Of a stretch of DNA of 64,000 nucleotides, positions 16,025-23,460 are shown piece by piece. Numbering within the stretch: the first letter of the stretch is position 1; each line of letters starts with the position of its first letter. The translations under genes and the position numbers were made by a program. Below the pieces are notes generated by a model. That model had not been told where the DNA came from, did no database searches, and worked only from the letters and a program-made list of their open reading frames with translations. Source of the stretch: Roseovarius sp. TE539 (GTDB taxonomy: Bacteria > Pseudomonadota > Alphaproteobacteria > Rhodobacterales > Rhodobacteraceae); assembly GCF_003298505.1 (NCBI RefSeq), contig NZ_QNGB01000007.1, forward strand, positions 62,001-126,000, given 5' to 3'.

Positions 16025-17428
16025 ATGATGATACCAGTGCGCGGGGTCGAGGGGCATGACGTGGCGGTTCTGGGCCTCGGGCGCTCAGGCATCTCCGCCG
16101 CCCGCAGCCTGCGCGCCGGCGGCGCCCGCCCGCTCTGCTGGGACGACAACCCGGCCGCGCGCGAGATGGCCGGCGAGGAAGGCTTCGACATTCGCGACCT
16201 GTCGCGCCCCGGCGCCTTCGAGGCGGTGGCGGCCCTGATCGTCTCGCCCGGCATCCCCCATCTTTATCCCGCGCCCAACCGCGTCGTCGCCGCCGCCCTC
16301 GAGTCCGGCGTGCCCGTGGACAATGACATCGGGCTCTTCTTCCGCTCGCTGGCGACGGCGCAATGGAACGGGTTCGACACCACGCCGAGGGTCGTGGCGG
16401 TCACCGGATCGAACGGCAAATCCACCACGGCCGCGCTGATCCATCACGTTCTTCAGGAGGCCGGCAAGCCCGCGCAACTGGCTGGAAACATCGGCCGCGG
16501 GGTACTGGACCTGGAGCCGCCGGGCGATGGCGGCATCATTGTGCTGGAGCTGTCCAGCTACCAGATCGAGCTGGCCCGTGCCCTCACGCCCGACGTGGCG
16601 GTGTTCACGAATCTGTCGCCCGACCACCTGGACCGGCACGGCGGTCTGGGCGGCTATTTCGCGGCCAAGCGCCGGCTCTTTGCCGAGGGCGGACCGGACC
16701 GCGCGATCATCGGCGTGGACGAGACCGAGGGCCGTTTCCTGGCCGGGCAGGTGGCCGAAGGACCGGGCGACGATCGGGTGATACGCATCTCCGTGCAGCG
16801 CAAGCTGACCGGTCCGGGCTGGCACGTCTTCGCGCGCAAGGGGTTCGTGTCGGAATACCGCAAGGGCCGGCAGGCAGGCTCGATCGACCTGCGTCCCATC
16901 GCGGGCCTTCCGGGGCAGCACAATCACCAGAACGCCTGCGCCGCGTATGCCGCGGCCCGCACGCTGGGGCTGGCGCCGAAGGTGATCGAGCGCGGCTTCG
17001 CCTCGTTCCGGGGCCTGCCGCATCGCAGCCAGATCGTTTCCCAGGCGGATGGAATCACTTGGGTGAATGACAGCAAGGCCACGAATGCCGATGCCGCGGC
17101 CAAGGCGCTCGGGGCGTTTTCCAGGATCCGCTGGATCTGCGGCGGGCTGATGAAGCAGGGCGGTCTTGCGGCGCTGAAGCCCGGCCTTGGCAGCGTTGTC
17201 AAGGCGTATGTCATCGGCCGCGAGGCAGCACGGTTCGCACTGGAACTCGAGGGGGTCGAGGCCGAGATTTGCACCACGATGGAGCGTGCCGTCGCCCGCG
17301 CCCGCGCCGAGGCGGAGCCGGGCGATACCGTGCTGTTGGCCCCCGCGGCGGCGAGCTTCGACCAGTACGACAATTTCGAGAAACGCGGTGAGGATTTCAT
17401 CGCCTGCCTGGATGGTGACCGGTGGTAG
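16025..17428 (+). CDS. murD: UDP-N-acetylmuramoyl-L-alanine:D-glutamate ligase MurD
   Basis: Adds D-glutamate to UDP-MurNAc-L-Ala. 467 residues: N-terminal domain [21 protein letters not shown], central P-loop [54 protein letters not shown], and the C-terminal [15 protein letters not shown] and [10 protein letters not shown] motifs. ATG codons at 16025 and 16028 are both possible; GGAAGGGG lies just before. Separated from mraY by the 2.1-kb insert. ftsW, murG and murC, its usual followers, are absent and a riboflavin gene follows instead. Confidence 0.95.
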   Translation: MMIPVRGVEGHDVAVLGLGRSGISAARSLRAGGARPLCWDDNPAAREMAGEEGFDIRDLSRPGAFEAVAALIVSPGIPHLYPAPNRVVAAALESGVPVDNDIGLFFRSLATAQWNGFDTTPRVVAVTGSNGKSTTAALIHHVLQEAGKPAQLAGNIGRGVLDLEPPGDGGIIVLELSSYQIELARALTPDVAVFTNLSPDHLDRHGGLGGYFAAKRRLFAEGGPDRAIIGVDETEGRFLAGQVAEGPGDDRVIRISVQRKLTGPGWHVFARKGFVSEYRKGRQAGSIDLRPIAGLPGQHNHQNACAAYAAARTLGLAPKVIERGFASFRGLPHRSQIVSQADGITWVNDSKATNADAAAKALGAFSRIRWICGGLMKQGGLAALKPGLGSVVKAYVIGREAARFALELEGVEAEICTTMERAVARARAEAEPGDTVLLAPAAASFDQYDNFEKRGEDFIACLDGDRW

Positions 17429-17566
17429 GGCATGTTGCGCCGGATCGGGATCACCCGACCGGGCGGCGCAAAGGTGGAGACCGTGCACGCAACTCCGCTC
17501 TGGCCATTGCGCAAAGGCTGCGCTATCTGGCAGCCTGCCGTATTCGAGAGACCTGAAAGGCGCAGC

Positions 17567-18703
17567 ATGACCGATACGCTCCCCTTCGAGAGCCCGGGAC
17601 CCGTCGAGGCCGGCTGGCGCGACGCGATCTCGCCAACCGAGGAGATCATAGCAGATGCGCGCGCCGGTCGCATGTTCATTCTCGTTGATCACGAGGATCG
17701 TGAGAACGAGGGCGATCTGGTCATCCCGGCCGAGTTCGCGACGCCGGAAGCGATCAATTTCATGGCCATGCAGGGGCGCGGCCTGATCTGCCTGCCGATG
17801 ACATCCGAGCGGATCGACCGGCTTGGCCTGCCGATGATGGCGGTGAACAATTCCTCGCGGCATGAAACCGCCTTCACCGTGTCCATCGAGGCGCGCGAGG
17901 GCGTGACCACCGGTATCTCCGCGGCCGACCGCGCCCATACCATCGCCACCGCGATCAATGATCAAAACAGCAGTGCCCATATCGCCACGCCGGGTCATGT
18001 CTTTCCCCTGAGGGCGCGCAATGGCGGGGTGCTGATCCGCGCCGGCCATACCGAAGCGGCCGTGGACATCTCGCGTCTGGCCGGTCTCTACCCCGCCGGG
18101 GTGATCTGCGAGATAATGAAGGATGACGGCACCATGGCACGGCTGCCCGACCTGGCCGTTTTCGCACGTGATCACGGCATGAAGATCGGCACGATCTCCG
18201 ATCTGATCGCTTACCGCCACAAGCATGACAATCTGGTGCGCGAGGTGCGCCGCGAAACCGTCACGTCGGCGCATGGTGGAGAATGGCTGATGCGGCTGTT
18301 TGCCGATCAGATATCCGGAACCGAACACGTGGTGCTCACCAAGGGCGACGTATCCGACGGGGCGCCTGTCCTGGCAAGGGCGCATGCGCTCAACGCCATG
18401 GAGGATGTGCTCGGGATTGGCGGCAACCCTGTCAAGAAGCTGCCCCGCGCGATGGAGATCATCGGCCGCGAGGGACGTGGTGCGATATTCCTCTTCCGGC
18501 AGCCCAGGCCCCGGTTGCAGGGAGAGATCGACGACGACGAAACGCCGCGCACGATAAAGCAGACCGGGCTTGGCGCGCAGATCATGTCAACCATGGGCGT
18601 TCACGAACTCATCCTGCTTACCGATAGCCCCAATACCCGATATCTGGGGCTGGATGCCTACGGCATTTCGATCGTCGGAACCCGGTCGATCAGCGAGGAT
18701 TGA
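17567..18703 (+). CDS. ribB: 3,4-dihydroxy-2-butanone-4-phosphate synthase with degenerate RibA domain
   Basis: Makes the four-carbon riboflavin precursor from ribulose 5-phosphate. 378 residues. N-terminal RibB domain (about 20-225) has [20 protein letters not shown], the catalytic acidic loop, and [15 protein letters not shown] and [10 protein letters not shown]. The C-terminal third follows the GTP cyclohydrolase II (RibA) layout ([11 protein letters not shown]..., [17 protein letters not shown]..., [18 protein letters not shown]) but lacks all three zinc-ligand cysteines, so it should not have that activity. This hybrid with a dead RibA half is common in alphaproteobacteria. ATG 17567 was chosen from the family start; GAAAGG is the only weak ribosome site. 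ribH and nusB follow. Confidence 0.92.
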   Translation: MTDTLPFESPGPVEAGWRDAISPTEEIIADARAGRMFILVDHEDRENEGDLVIPAEFATPEAINFMAMQGRGLICLPMTSERIDRLGLPMMAVNNSSRHETAFTVSIEAREGVTTGISAADRAHTIATAINDQNSSAHIATPGHVFPLRARNGGVLIRAGHTEAAVDISRLAGLYPAGVICEIMKDDGTMARLPDLAVFARDHGMKIGTISDLIAYRHKHDNLVREVRRETVTSAHGGEWLMRLFADQISGTEHVVLTKGDVSDGAPVLARAHALNAMEDVLGIGGNPVKKLPRAMEIIGREGRGAIFLFRQPRPRLQGEIDDDETPRTIKQTGLGAQIMSTMGVHELILLTDSPNTRYLGLDAYGISIVGTRSISED

Positions 18704-18714
18704 AGGAAAGTCAC

Positions 18715-19260
18715 ATGGCCGAAACAGAATATTCCCTTCCGCGCCCGGAATTCGACCGGCCGGTGAAACTCCTGGTCGCGGTGGCGCCGTTCTATCGGGA
18801 TATTGCCGACAACCTCATCGCGGGTGCAACCGCCGAGATCGAGGCCGCGGGCGGCAGTCACGACCTGATCGAGGTGCCGGGCGCGCTTGAACTGCCAGCG
18901 GCCATCGGCATTGCCGGACGGATGTCCAATTTCGATGGTCATGTCGCGCTTGGCTGCGTGATCCGCGGGGAAACGACGCATTATGAGACTGTCTGCAACG
19001 ACAGTTCGCGCGGACTGTTGCTGCTGGGCCTGCAAGGGCTCTGCATCGGCAACGGCATCCTGACCGTGGAAAACCGTGAACAGGCCGAGAGCCGCGCCGA
19101 CCCCTCGCGCATGAACAAGGGCGCCGGCGCGGCCGCGGCGGCGCTGCACCTGATCGCGCTGACACGCCATTGGGGCGGACCACGCAAGGGGGTGGGCTTT
19201 CTTCCGGAAGCCGAGGAATTGAAACTGGCTGATCTGCCCAGGGAAACCCCCACAGCATGA
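18715..19260 (+). CDS. ribH: 6,7-dimethyl-8-ribityllumazine synthase RibH
   Basis: Condenses the RibB product with the pyrimidine intermediate to form lumazine. 181 residues: VAVAPFYRDIADNLIAGATAEI, VPGALELPAAI, the conserved GCVIRGETTHYETV (substrate loop) and NGILTVENREQA with Arg/His positions typical of the family, and NKGAGAAAAALHL. The C-terminal extension PRKGVGFLPEAEELKLADLP is a little longer than usual. GAAGGA lies before the ATG, and the nusB start overlaps its stop by four bases. Confidence 0.94.
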   Translation: MAETEYSLPRPEFDRPVKLLVAVAPFYRDIADNLIAGATAEIEAAGGSHDLIEVPGALELPAAIGIAGRMSNFDGHVALGCVIRGETTHYETVCNDSSRGLLLLGLQGLCIGNGILTVENREQAESRADPSRMNKGAGAAAAALHLIALTRHWGGPRKGVGFLPEAEELKLADLPRETPTA

Positions 19261-19745
19261 GCGCATCCGACGCCCCACTGTCCGGAAACCGCCGCCGGCA
19301 GATGAAATCCGCCGCGCGCCTCTATGCTGTGCAGGCCCTTTTCCAGATGGAGCATTCCGGGCAGGACGCGCAAGAGGTGCGTGCCGAGTTCCTTGGCCAC
19401 CGTTTCGGCCTTGCACTCGAGAAGGACGGCCCCGAGCTTTCCGATGGCGACATCGATCTTTTCTCGGCGATCCTCGAGGATGCTGTCACATGGCAGGGCA
19501 GGATCGACCAGATGACAGACAGGGCCCTGGTGGCCAAATGGCCGATCGCCCGCATCGATCCGACGCTGAGGGCGCTTTTTCGCGCCGCCGGCGCGGAACT
19601 GGTCAACCCCGGCACACCGCCGAAGGTGATCATAATGGAATACGTCGATGTGGCGCGCGCTTTCTATCCTGAGGGACGGGAGCCGGGTTTCGTGAATGCC
19701 GTCCTTGATCACATGGCACGGGAGGCCCGACCGGAACATTTCTGA
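19257..19745 (+). CDS. nusB: Transcription antitermination factor NusB
   Basis: 162 residues, helical NusB fold: SAARLYAVQALFQMEHSG at the start (RNA-binding helix), WPIARIDPTLRALFRAAGAEL, VIIMEYVDVARAFYPEGREPGFVNAVLDHMARE near the end. Acts with NusE (S10) on boxA RNA in rRNA antitermination. It is the standard partner of ribH; start overlaps the ribH stop. Followed by nearly 480 gene-free bases with inverted dispersed repeats. Confidence 0.95.
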   Translation: MSASDAPLSGNRRRQMKSAARLYAVQALFQMEHSGQDAQEVRAEFLGHRFGLALEKDGPELSDGDIDLFSAILEDAVTWQGRIDQMTDRALVAKWPIARIDPTLRALFRAAGAELVNPGTPPKVIIMEYVDVARAFYPEGREPGFVNAVLDHMAREARPEHF

Positions 19746-20222
19746 ATTTGCCCCGAGGCATTCGAAACGCTCCCGGCAACGTCGTATCTTCCGCATTTTC
19801 GCCGGGCCCGGCAGCCGATTTCGACAGGCGTGGCTGCGCCACCCACGTCTGTTTTGCGTTCGGGCCACGCAGGCCCCGTGGCGCTGACCTTCGCCTCCGT
19901 CTCCGGCGTCATTGGCTGGACAATGACAACCTCCCCCGGAGTATTTGGAGAAAGATGAAGACCCCCCGGTCCGTCTTCATCTTTCCTGCAATACTCCCGC
20001 CGGAGGCGTCCCGAGGCGCCGGCCGAAGGCCGGCAACGAGACAGGACTGCGCGCCTGCAAGGCGCACATTTCGGGACAGGCTCGCGCCTGTGCATTGGAG
20101 AAGAGGTGTCGGACCAGGACCGGGGGCGGGACGACACGCCGCACCGGTCGGATGCTGCCGGGCCCCTTGCGATATGGCGCGCACAGTATAAGATCAGTCC
20201 TGATCCAAAAGGGAGTTGCGCC
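19746..20222 (+). other. Gene-free stretch after nusB
   Basis: About 477 bases with no ORF that resembles a gene on either strand. It contains an inverted pair of the dispersed Rhodobacterales-type repeat (19930-20006). Upstream of 20223 there is AAAAGGGAG, a good ribosome site for the small membrane protein gene. Confidence 0.5.
19930..20006. repeat. Inverted pair of dispersed intergenic repeats, copies 2 and 3
   Basis: 19930-19960 reads CCTCCCCCGGAGTATTTGG then AGAAAGATGAAG; 19974-20006 is its inverted relative (CTTCATCTTTC...AATACTCCCGCCGGAGG). Together they form a stem of about 28 paired bases around the short centre ACCCCCCGGTCC. Same family as 3329-3358 and 25881-26068. As an RNA hairpin after nusB it could serve as the operon terminator. 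Confidence 0.65.
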
Positions 20223-20561
20223 ATGCCGAAACTCATCCGTCTTTACATCACCCACGTCGCCATAGGCTTCGGGAACGCGGCACTGTTCGTGGCTATGCTG
20301 CTGTGGTTCGACATCGCCAACCTCTGGCACCTGGTCACTCACTCCGACAAGGGTCTGCTTGCGGTTGTGATTCTCTGGATTTCAAACGGAATCATCTTTG
20401 CCGGTGTCCAGTTCGGGATCGCCGTCATGCGTCTGAAGGATGACGACGACGATCACCGCGGTGGCGGCACGGCTCAGCACGCGATGAGTCGGGAGCATGC
20501 GACCATCCCGGTGCGTGTCGATGACGATCGTCGCAAGCAATCTTTCCTGGGCCGGCGATGA
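20223..20561 (+). CDS. Small membrane protein of unknown function
   Basis: 112 residues: MPKLIRLYITHVAIGFGNAALFVAMLLW forms the first membrane segment and LLAVVILWISNGIIFAGVQFGIAVM the second, followed by an acidic LKDDDDDHRGGG and a basic, polar tail (RVDDDRRKQSFLGRR). The ribosome site AAAAGGGAG lies seven bases before the ATG. I believe similar two-helix proteins are conserved in Rhodobacterales, but I know no function. It stands alone between two gene-poor stretches. Confidence 0.7.
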   Translation: MPKLIRLYITHVAIGFGNAALFVAMLLWFDIANLWHLVTHSDKGLLAVVILWISNGIIFAGVQFGIAVMRLKDDDDDHRGGGTAQHAMSREHATIPVRVDDDRRKQSFLGRR

Positions 20562-20877
20562 AATCGACCGGACCCGGCAGGGCGACGCCATTGAAGCCCG
20601 AGCGCATTTCCCGGATGTCTCCTTTATTCGGATGTCCACGAAAACAGGGCCTTATTGGCCGCAGGGTGTGACGGGCCCGCACGCGACCGTTTGGTTCTCT
20701 CATTCCCGAGGACCTGTTCGTACAGGTGGGCGCCGGGTAACCGGACCACGGCCCGGACAGAGCCAGCTCCCTCGGAATTGCTTAAGGCCACCGGAATGCA
20801 ACCGTTCACGGGAAGGGCAGCACCCGCCACAGGTTACACCTAGGCCCTGAGGCCGGTCACGGCAAGGGGTTGCCTGC
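20562..20877 (+). other. Gene-free stretch between the small membrane protein and mmcB
   Basis: Nothing recognisable apart from the LexA box at its right end. Small open frames here have no ribosome site, atypical composition and no family resemblance; those on the minus strand run antisense to the membrane-protein gene. Confidence 0.45.
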
Positions 20878-20892
20878 GTTCTTCTTTTGTTC
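20878..20892 (+). promoter_or_regulatory. LexA box GTTC-N7-GTTC upstream of mmcB
   Basis: The sequence GTTCTTCTTTTGTTC matches the alphaproteobacterial SOS operator (direct repeat GTTC-N7-GTTC) exactly and ends 11 bases before the mmcB start codon, a position that would block transcription or early elongation. mmcB is known as an SOS gene in Caulobacter, so function and site agree. Confidence 0.8.
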
Positions 20893-20903
20893 ATAATCGT
20901 GCC

Positions 20904-21347
20904 ATGACGGGACTGACCGAAATCACCTTGCCGCAGGGCCGGCTGCTTGCCCGCGGCGTTTGCCGGCATCTGCTGAGCCACGATTTTGCCACGGTCGAGG
21001 AATTCGTCCCGGAGCGTGGCAAGCGGTTGGACGTGATCGCGCTTGGCCCCAGGGGCGAGATCTGGGTGGTGGAATGCAAGTCCGGCCCGGCGGATTTCCG
21101 CGCGGACGACAAATGGGGTGGTTATCTGGAATGGTGTGATCGGTTTTTCTGGGCGGTCGATGCCGCCTTTCCGACCGATATGCTGCCCGGCACGACCGGC
21201 CTGATCATCGCGGATGCCTATGATGCCGAGATTGTCCGGACCGGACCGGAAACACGGCTGCCCGGCGCCCGGCGGACCGCACTGACCCGCAGGCTTGCGC
21301 GGCTCGCGGCGCGGCGCCTTCAGGGCCTTAAGGATCCGGGGTCATGA
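20904..21347 (+). CDS. mmcB: MmcB family DNA repair protein
   Basis: 147 residues. MmcB proteins are PD-(D/E)XK-nuclease-fold DNA repair proteins of alphaproteobacteria, induced by DNA damage (mitomycin C resistance). Visible signature: VPERGKRLDVIALGPRGEIWVVECKSGPADF, where the Asp of RLDVIAL and the E-C-K of VVECKSG are the D...ExK catalytic residues, followed by DDKWGGYLEWCDRFFWAVD and GLIIADAYDAEIVR. A LexA box sits in front. The gene ends tail to tail with a small minus-strand gene, the two stop codons interlocked in TCATGA. Confidence 0.88.
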   Translation: MTGLTEITLPQGRLLARGVCRHLLSHDFATVEEFVPERGKRLDVIALGPRGEIWVVECKSGPADFRADDKWGGYLEWCDRFFWAVDAAFPTDMLPGTTGLIIADAYDAEIVRTGPETRLPGARRTALTRRLARLAARRLQGLKDPGS

Positions 21348-21530
21348 AGTCTTGCCGCGGGCGCGCTGCGCTGCCGCAGAAATTTCCTGGGCAATTTCAT
21401 CTGCTTCCTCGGGGGAGAAATCCATGGGGATCTCCGTGCCCTGCGACTCCACGAAGATGCGGACCATGCCCTGGTCGGTCGGGCCGATCTGCAAATTTGC
21501 TTCGGTGTCGCTTTCGCTGTTGATGCCCAT
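21342..21530 (-). CDS. Small conserved protein (DUF6324-like)
   Basis: 62 residues, starting MGINSESDTEANLQIGPTDQ, continuing MVRIFVESQGTEIPMDFSPE and EADEIAQEISAAAQRARGK. Short acidic proteins of this pattern (an 'IGPT..GMVRIF.E..G.E(I/L)P.DF.PEEA.EIA.E' signature) are, as I recall, widespread in Rhodobacterales and named DUF6324. No function known. Start chosen at an ATG preceded by CCGGAG on the minus strand; the frame is open further upstream. Its stop codon overlaps the mmcB stop, so the two genes converge with no terminator between them. Confidence 0.75.
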   Translation of the reverse strand: MGINSESDTEANLQIGPTDQGMVRIFVESQGTEIPMDFSPEEADEIAQEISAAAQRARGKTS

Positions 21531-21798
21531 GTCTGTCTCCGGTTCACCGCATCGGGGGTATCGCGAACCTTCCGGATTGGCAAGCCGCGTTGCGCCCCGC
21601 CCACGCATGTCGTCGTGGTCCTGACTGCCGAGCCCGGCATGTTCGAAAGGGCGGGTGCGCGCCCGGGGCGGTGTTTCCTGTCTCGGGCCGGGTCTCCTGA
21701 CGGCGGGGCCCGGGGTTCCCGGGGCATGGTGCCGGGCAGATGCAGTCCCCGGGTGGTGATCGGAATCAACAAAGCTGCCCGATTGATCTGCAACAGGC
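21531..21798. other. Gene-free stretch between DUF6324-like gene and tRNA-His
   Basis: GC-rich, with no gene-like open frame on either strand. It should hold the promoter of the DUF6324-like gene (reading left) and leads into the tRNA-His promoter on its right. Nothing else recognisable. Confidence 0.45.
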
Positions 21799-21827
21799 TT
21801 GCAATCGCGATGCGCAAAAGATAAATC
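21799..21827 (+). promoter_or_regulatory. Probable sigma-70-type promoter of tRNA-His
   Basis: TTGCAA (21799-21804), a 17-base spacer and TAAATC (21822-21827), ending 10 bases before the mature 5' end of the tRNA. The spacing is optimal; the hexamers are moderate matches. Confidence 0.5.
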
Positions 21828-21837
21828 GCCGCGCAGT

Positions 21838-21914
21838 GCCGCCTTAGCTCAGTAGGTTAGAGCGCTTGATTGTGGATCAAGAGGTCCCCCGTTCGAGCCG
21901 GGGAGGCGGTACCA
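21838..21914 (+). tRNA. tRNA-His (GTG)
   Basis: Full cloverleaf: acceptor GCCGCCT / AGGCGGT, D-arm GCTC..GAGC, anticodon stem CTTGA-TTGTGGA-TCAAG with anticodon GTG, T-arm CCCCG-TTCGAGC-CGGGG, then A73 and an encoded CCA. The first pair is G1-U72 and there is neither G-1 nor C73. This is the unusual tRNA-His type described for a clade of alphaproteobacteria including Caulobacter, whose HisRS does not need G-1. Confidence 0.96.
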
Positions 21915-21955
21915 TTCCTAGTGGCGATGGATCGCGACGGCCATAAGGGTACCGG

Positions 21956-22273
21956 TCAATCCGGGGCGACATGCCTGATCGCGATGGTTTGCCTGCGCTG
22001 CCCGGTTTCCGCGTCGAATATCAGTATCATGTCATCTTCGGTAACCACAGCGTACCAGTCACCGCCTTTGGTGAAGGCGACCGGGTCGGATCCGTCGGGC
22101 AAGGTGATTGAGTCCGGAAGGTCGGGGCCGAATGCCTCCGAGAAGCGGGTGACAAAGAGCACCACGATCATTATGAATCCCAGGATCATCGTGCCTGTCA
22201 GGACCGTTACCAGAAGGCGCAGATACTTCACCAAGCCCGGATCGACCGGCTGACTCGCGGGGTCGTCATTCAT
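21956..22273 (-). CDS. DUF6476-like single-pass membrane protein
   Basis: 105 residues: short polar start MNDDPASQPVDPGLVKYL, one strong membrane segment LLVTVLTGTMILGFIMIVVLFV, then a small extracytoplasmic or cytoplasmic domain (LPDSITLPDGSDPVAFTKGG, DWYAVVTEDDMILIFD, AETGQRRQTI) that resembles a short beta domain. Comparable proteins beside an RluA-family gene are typical of Rhodobacterales (I recall DUF6476). The start was set at 22273, where its ATG overlaps the ATG of the divergent pseudouridine synthase gene; an in-frame ATG at 22300 would extend into that gene. Function unknown. Confidence 0.72.
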   Translation of the reverse strand: MNDDPASQPVDPGLVKYLRLLVTVLTGTMILGFIMIVVLFVTRFSEAFGPDLPDSITLPDGSDPVAFTKGGDWYAVVTEDDMILIFDAETGQRRQTIAIRHVAPD

Positions 22274-23324
22274 GGGGTCCACCCGTTTGAGCTTTGCCAT
22301 CGCGGCCAATCCACCGCCCCGCCTTGATAAGGCGCTTTCGCGTGATGCGCCAGAGGCAGAGTCATTGTCGCGCACGCGGCTCGCCCGGTTGATCGCCGAT
22401 GGTGCGGTCCGTGTGAACACCGTGATGGTCACGGATGTAAAGGCGCATGTGTCAGAAGGGGACATGGTGGAGGTCACGCTGCCGGACGCGACCGAGAGCC
22501 ATATCGGGCCCGAACCCATCTCGCTTGATGTGATGTTCGAGGATGACGACCTGATCGTCATCGACAAGCCGGCCGGTATGGTGGTGCATCCGGCGCCGGG
22601 CAGCCCGGCGGGCACGCTTGTGAACGCCCTGCTTCATCATTGCGGGTCCACGCTTTCGGGAGTGGGGGGGAAGAAGCGCCCCGGCATTGTCCACCGGATC
22701 GACAAGGACACCAGTGGACTGCTGGTTGTCGCCAAGACCGACCGGGCCCATCACGGGTTGGCCGCGCAGTTCGAGGCTCACAGCGTCGAACGGGTCTACC
22801 GCGCCGTAATCCACGGGGTACCGGGCGCCGCGGATCCAAGGTTGCGGGGCTTGCGCGGGGTCACCTTCGGGTCCGATGGCACCATGCGCATTGCAACCCG
22901 GCTGGCCCGGCACCGGAGTGACCGGCAGCGCCAGGCGGTGGTCGAGACGGGCGGGCGGCACGCGGTGACACGGGTAAACGTGATCGCGACGTACGGGATG
23001 CCCGCCGCCGCCGCACTGGTGGACTGCCGGCTTGAAACGGGCCGAACGCATCAGATACGGGTCCACATGGCCCATGTTGGCCACGGGTTGATCGGCGATC
23101 CGGTGTATGGCGGGCGGCGCCGGCTACCGGCCCGCGCCCTGCCGGCGGAAGGCGTGCGCGCGGCAGGGATGTTCGCAAGGCAGGCGCTTCACGCCGCGGT
23201 TCTTGGGTTTTGCCATCCCGTGTACAACAGTCATCTGCGTTTCGAATCCCCTTTGCCCGCGGACATGGCGGCTCTGGTCCGGGCGCTCGGCGGGGGTGAC
23301 GGACCGGCGAGCACAGTTGCGTGA
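22272..23324 (+). CDS. rluD: RluA-family 23S rRNA pseudouridine synthase (RluC/RluD group)
   Basis: Isomerises uridines of rRNA to pseudouridine. 350 residues: N-terminal S4 RNA-binding domain (RLDKALSRDAPEAESLSRTR, VRVNTVMV), linker, then catalytic domain with IVIDKPAGMVVHPAPGSPAGTL, the catalytic Asp in HRIDKDTSGLLVVAKT, and ETGRTHQIRVHMAHVGHGLIGDPVYG. The overall order matches RluD (23S U1911, 1915, 1917), but RluC-like specificity cannot be excluded from sequence alone. The start codon shares bases with the start codon of the opposite-strand membrane protein gene; no clear Shine-Dalgarno. Confidence 0.88.
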   Translation: MGSTRLSFAIAANPPPRLDKALSRDAPEAESLSRTRLARLIADGAVRVNTVMVTDVKAHVSEGDMVEVTLPDATESHIGPEPISLDVMFEDDDLIVIDKPAGMVVHPAPGSPAGTLVNALLHHCGSTLSGVGGKKRPGIVHRIDKDTSGLLVVAKTDRAHHGLAAQFEAHSVERVYRAVIHGVPGAADPRLRGLRGVTFGSDGTMRIATRLARHRSDRQRQAVVETGGRHAVTRVNVIATYGMPAAAALVDCRLETGRTHQIRVHMAHVGHGLIGDPVYGGRRRLPARALPAEGVRAAGMFARQALHAAVLGFCHPVYNSHLRFESPLPADMAALVRALGGGDGPASTVA

Positions 23325-23395
23325 CCGGTTGCGGTCCGCTCTTTAAACTGCGACGGAAATCCGCCCATCATGCGTGCAGACCATGGGGCAGGAGG

Positions 23396-23424
23396 CTTGA
23401 AAGGTCTTAACCGGTTACCTAAAT
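23396..23424 (+). promoter_or_regulatory. Putative rpoH promoter with internal palindrome
   Basis: CTTGAA (23396-23401), a 17-base spacer and CTAAAT (23419-23424) resemble both sigma-70 and heat-shock-sigma promoters of Rhodobacter (CTTG..N17..C-rich/AT -10), so rpoH may be partly autoregulated. The spacer contains a perfect 10-bp palindrome TAACCGGTTA (23408-23417). The site ends 36 bases before the rpoH ATG. Confidence 0.45.
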
Positions 23425-23460
23425 GTATGTTAACAAGCTAAACATCGGAGGGATAGAGGC

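Noticed and set aside
17429-17566. FMN riboswitch before ribB
   Set aside because: The conserved FMN-element core (AGGGUGAAAUUCCC..ACCGGCGGU) is not present in the 138-bp gap.
17432-17566. N-terminal extension of RibB from an in-frame ATG at 17432
   Set aside because: The added 45 residues have no counterpart in RibB proteins and no good ribosome site; the family start fits ATG 17567.
16085-18385. A 766-codon open frame on the minus strand across murD and ribB
   Set aside because: Composition is Arg/Gly/His-rich with no family resemblance; it is the mirror of two certain genes in GC-rich DNA. The same applies to long antisense frames at 33465-35921, 23419-25563, 2054-3166 and 4-1284.
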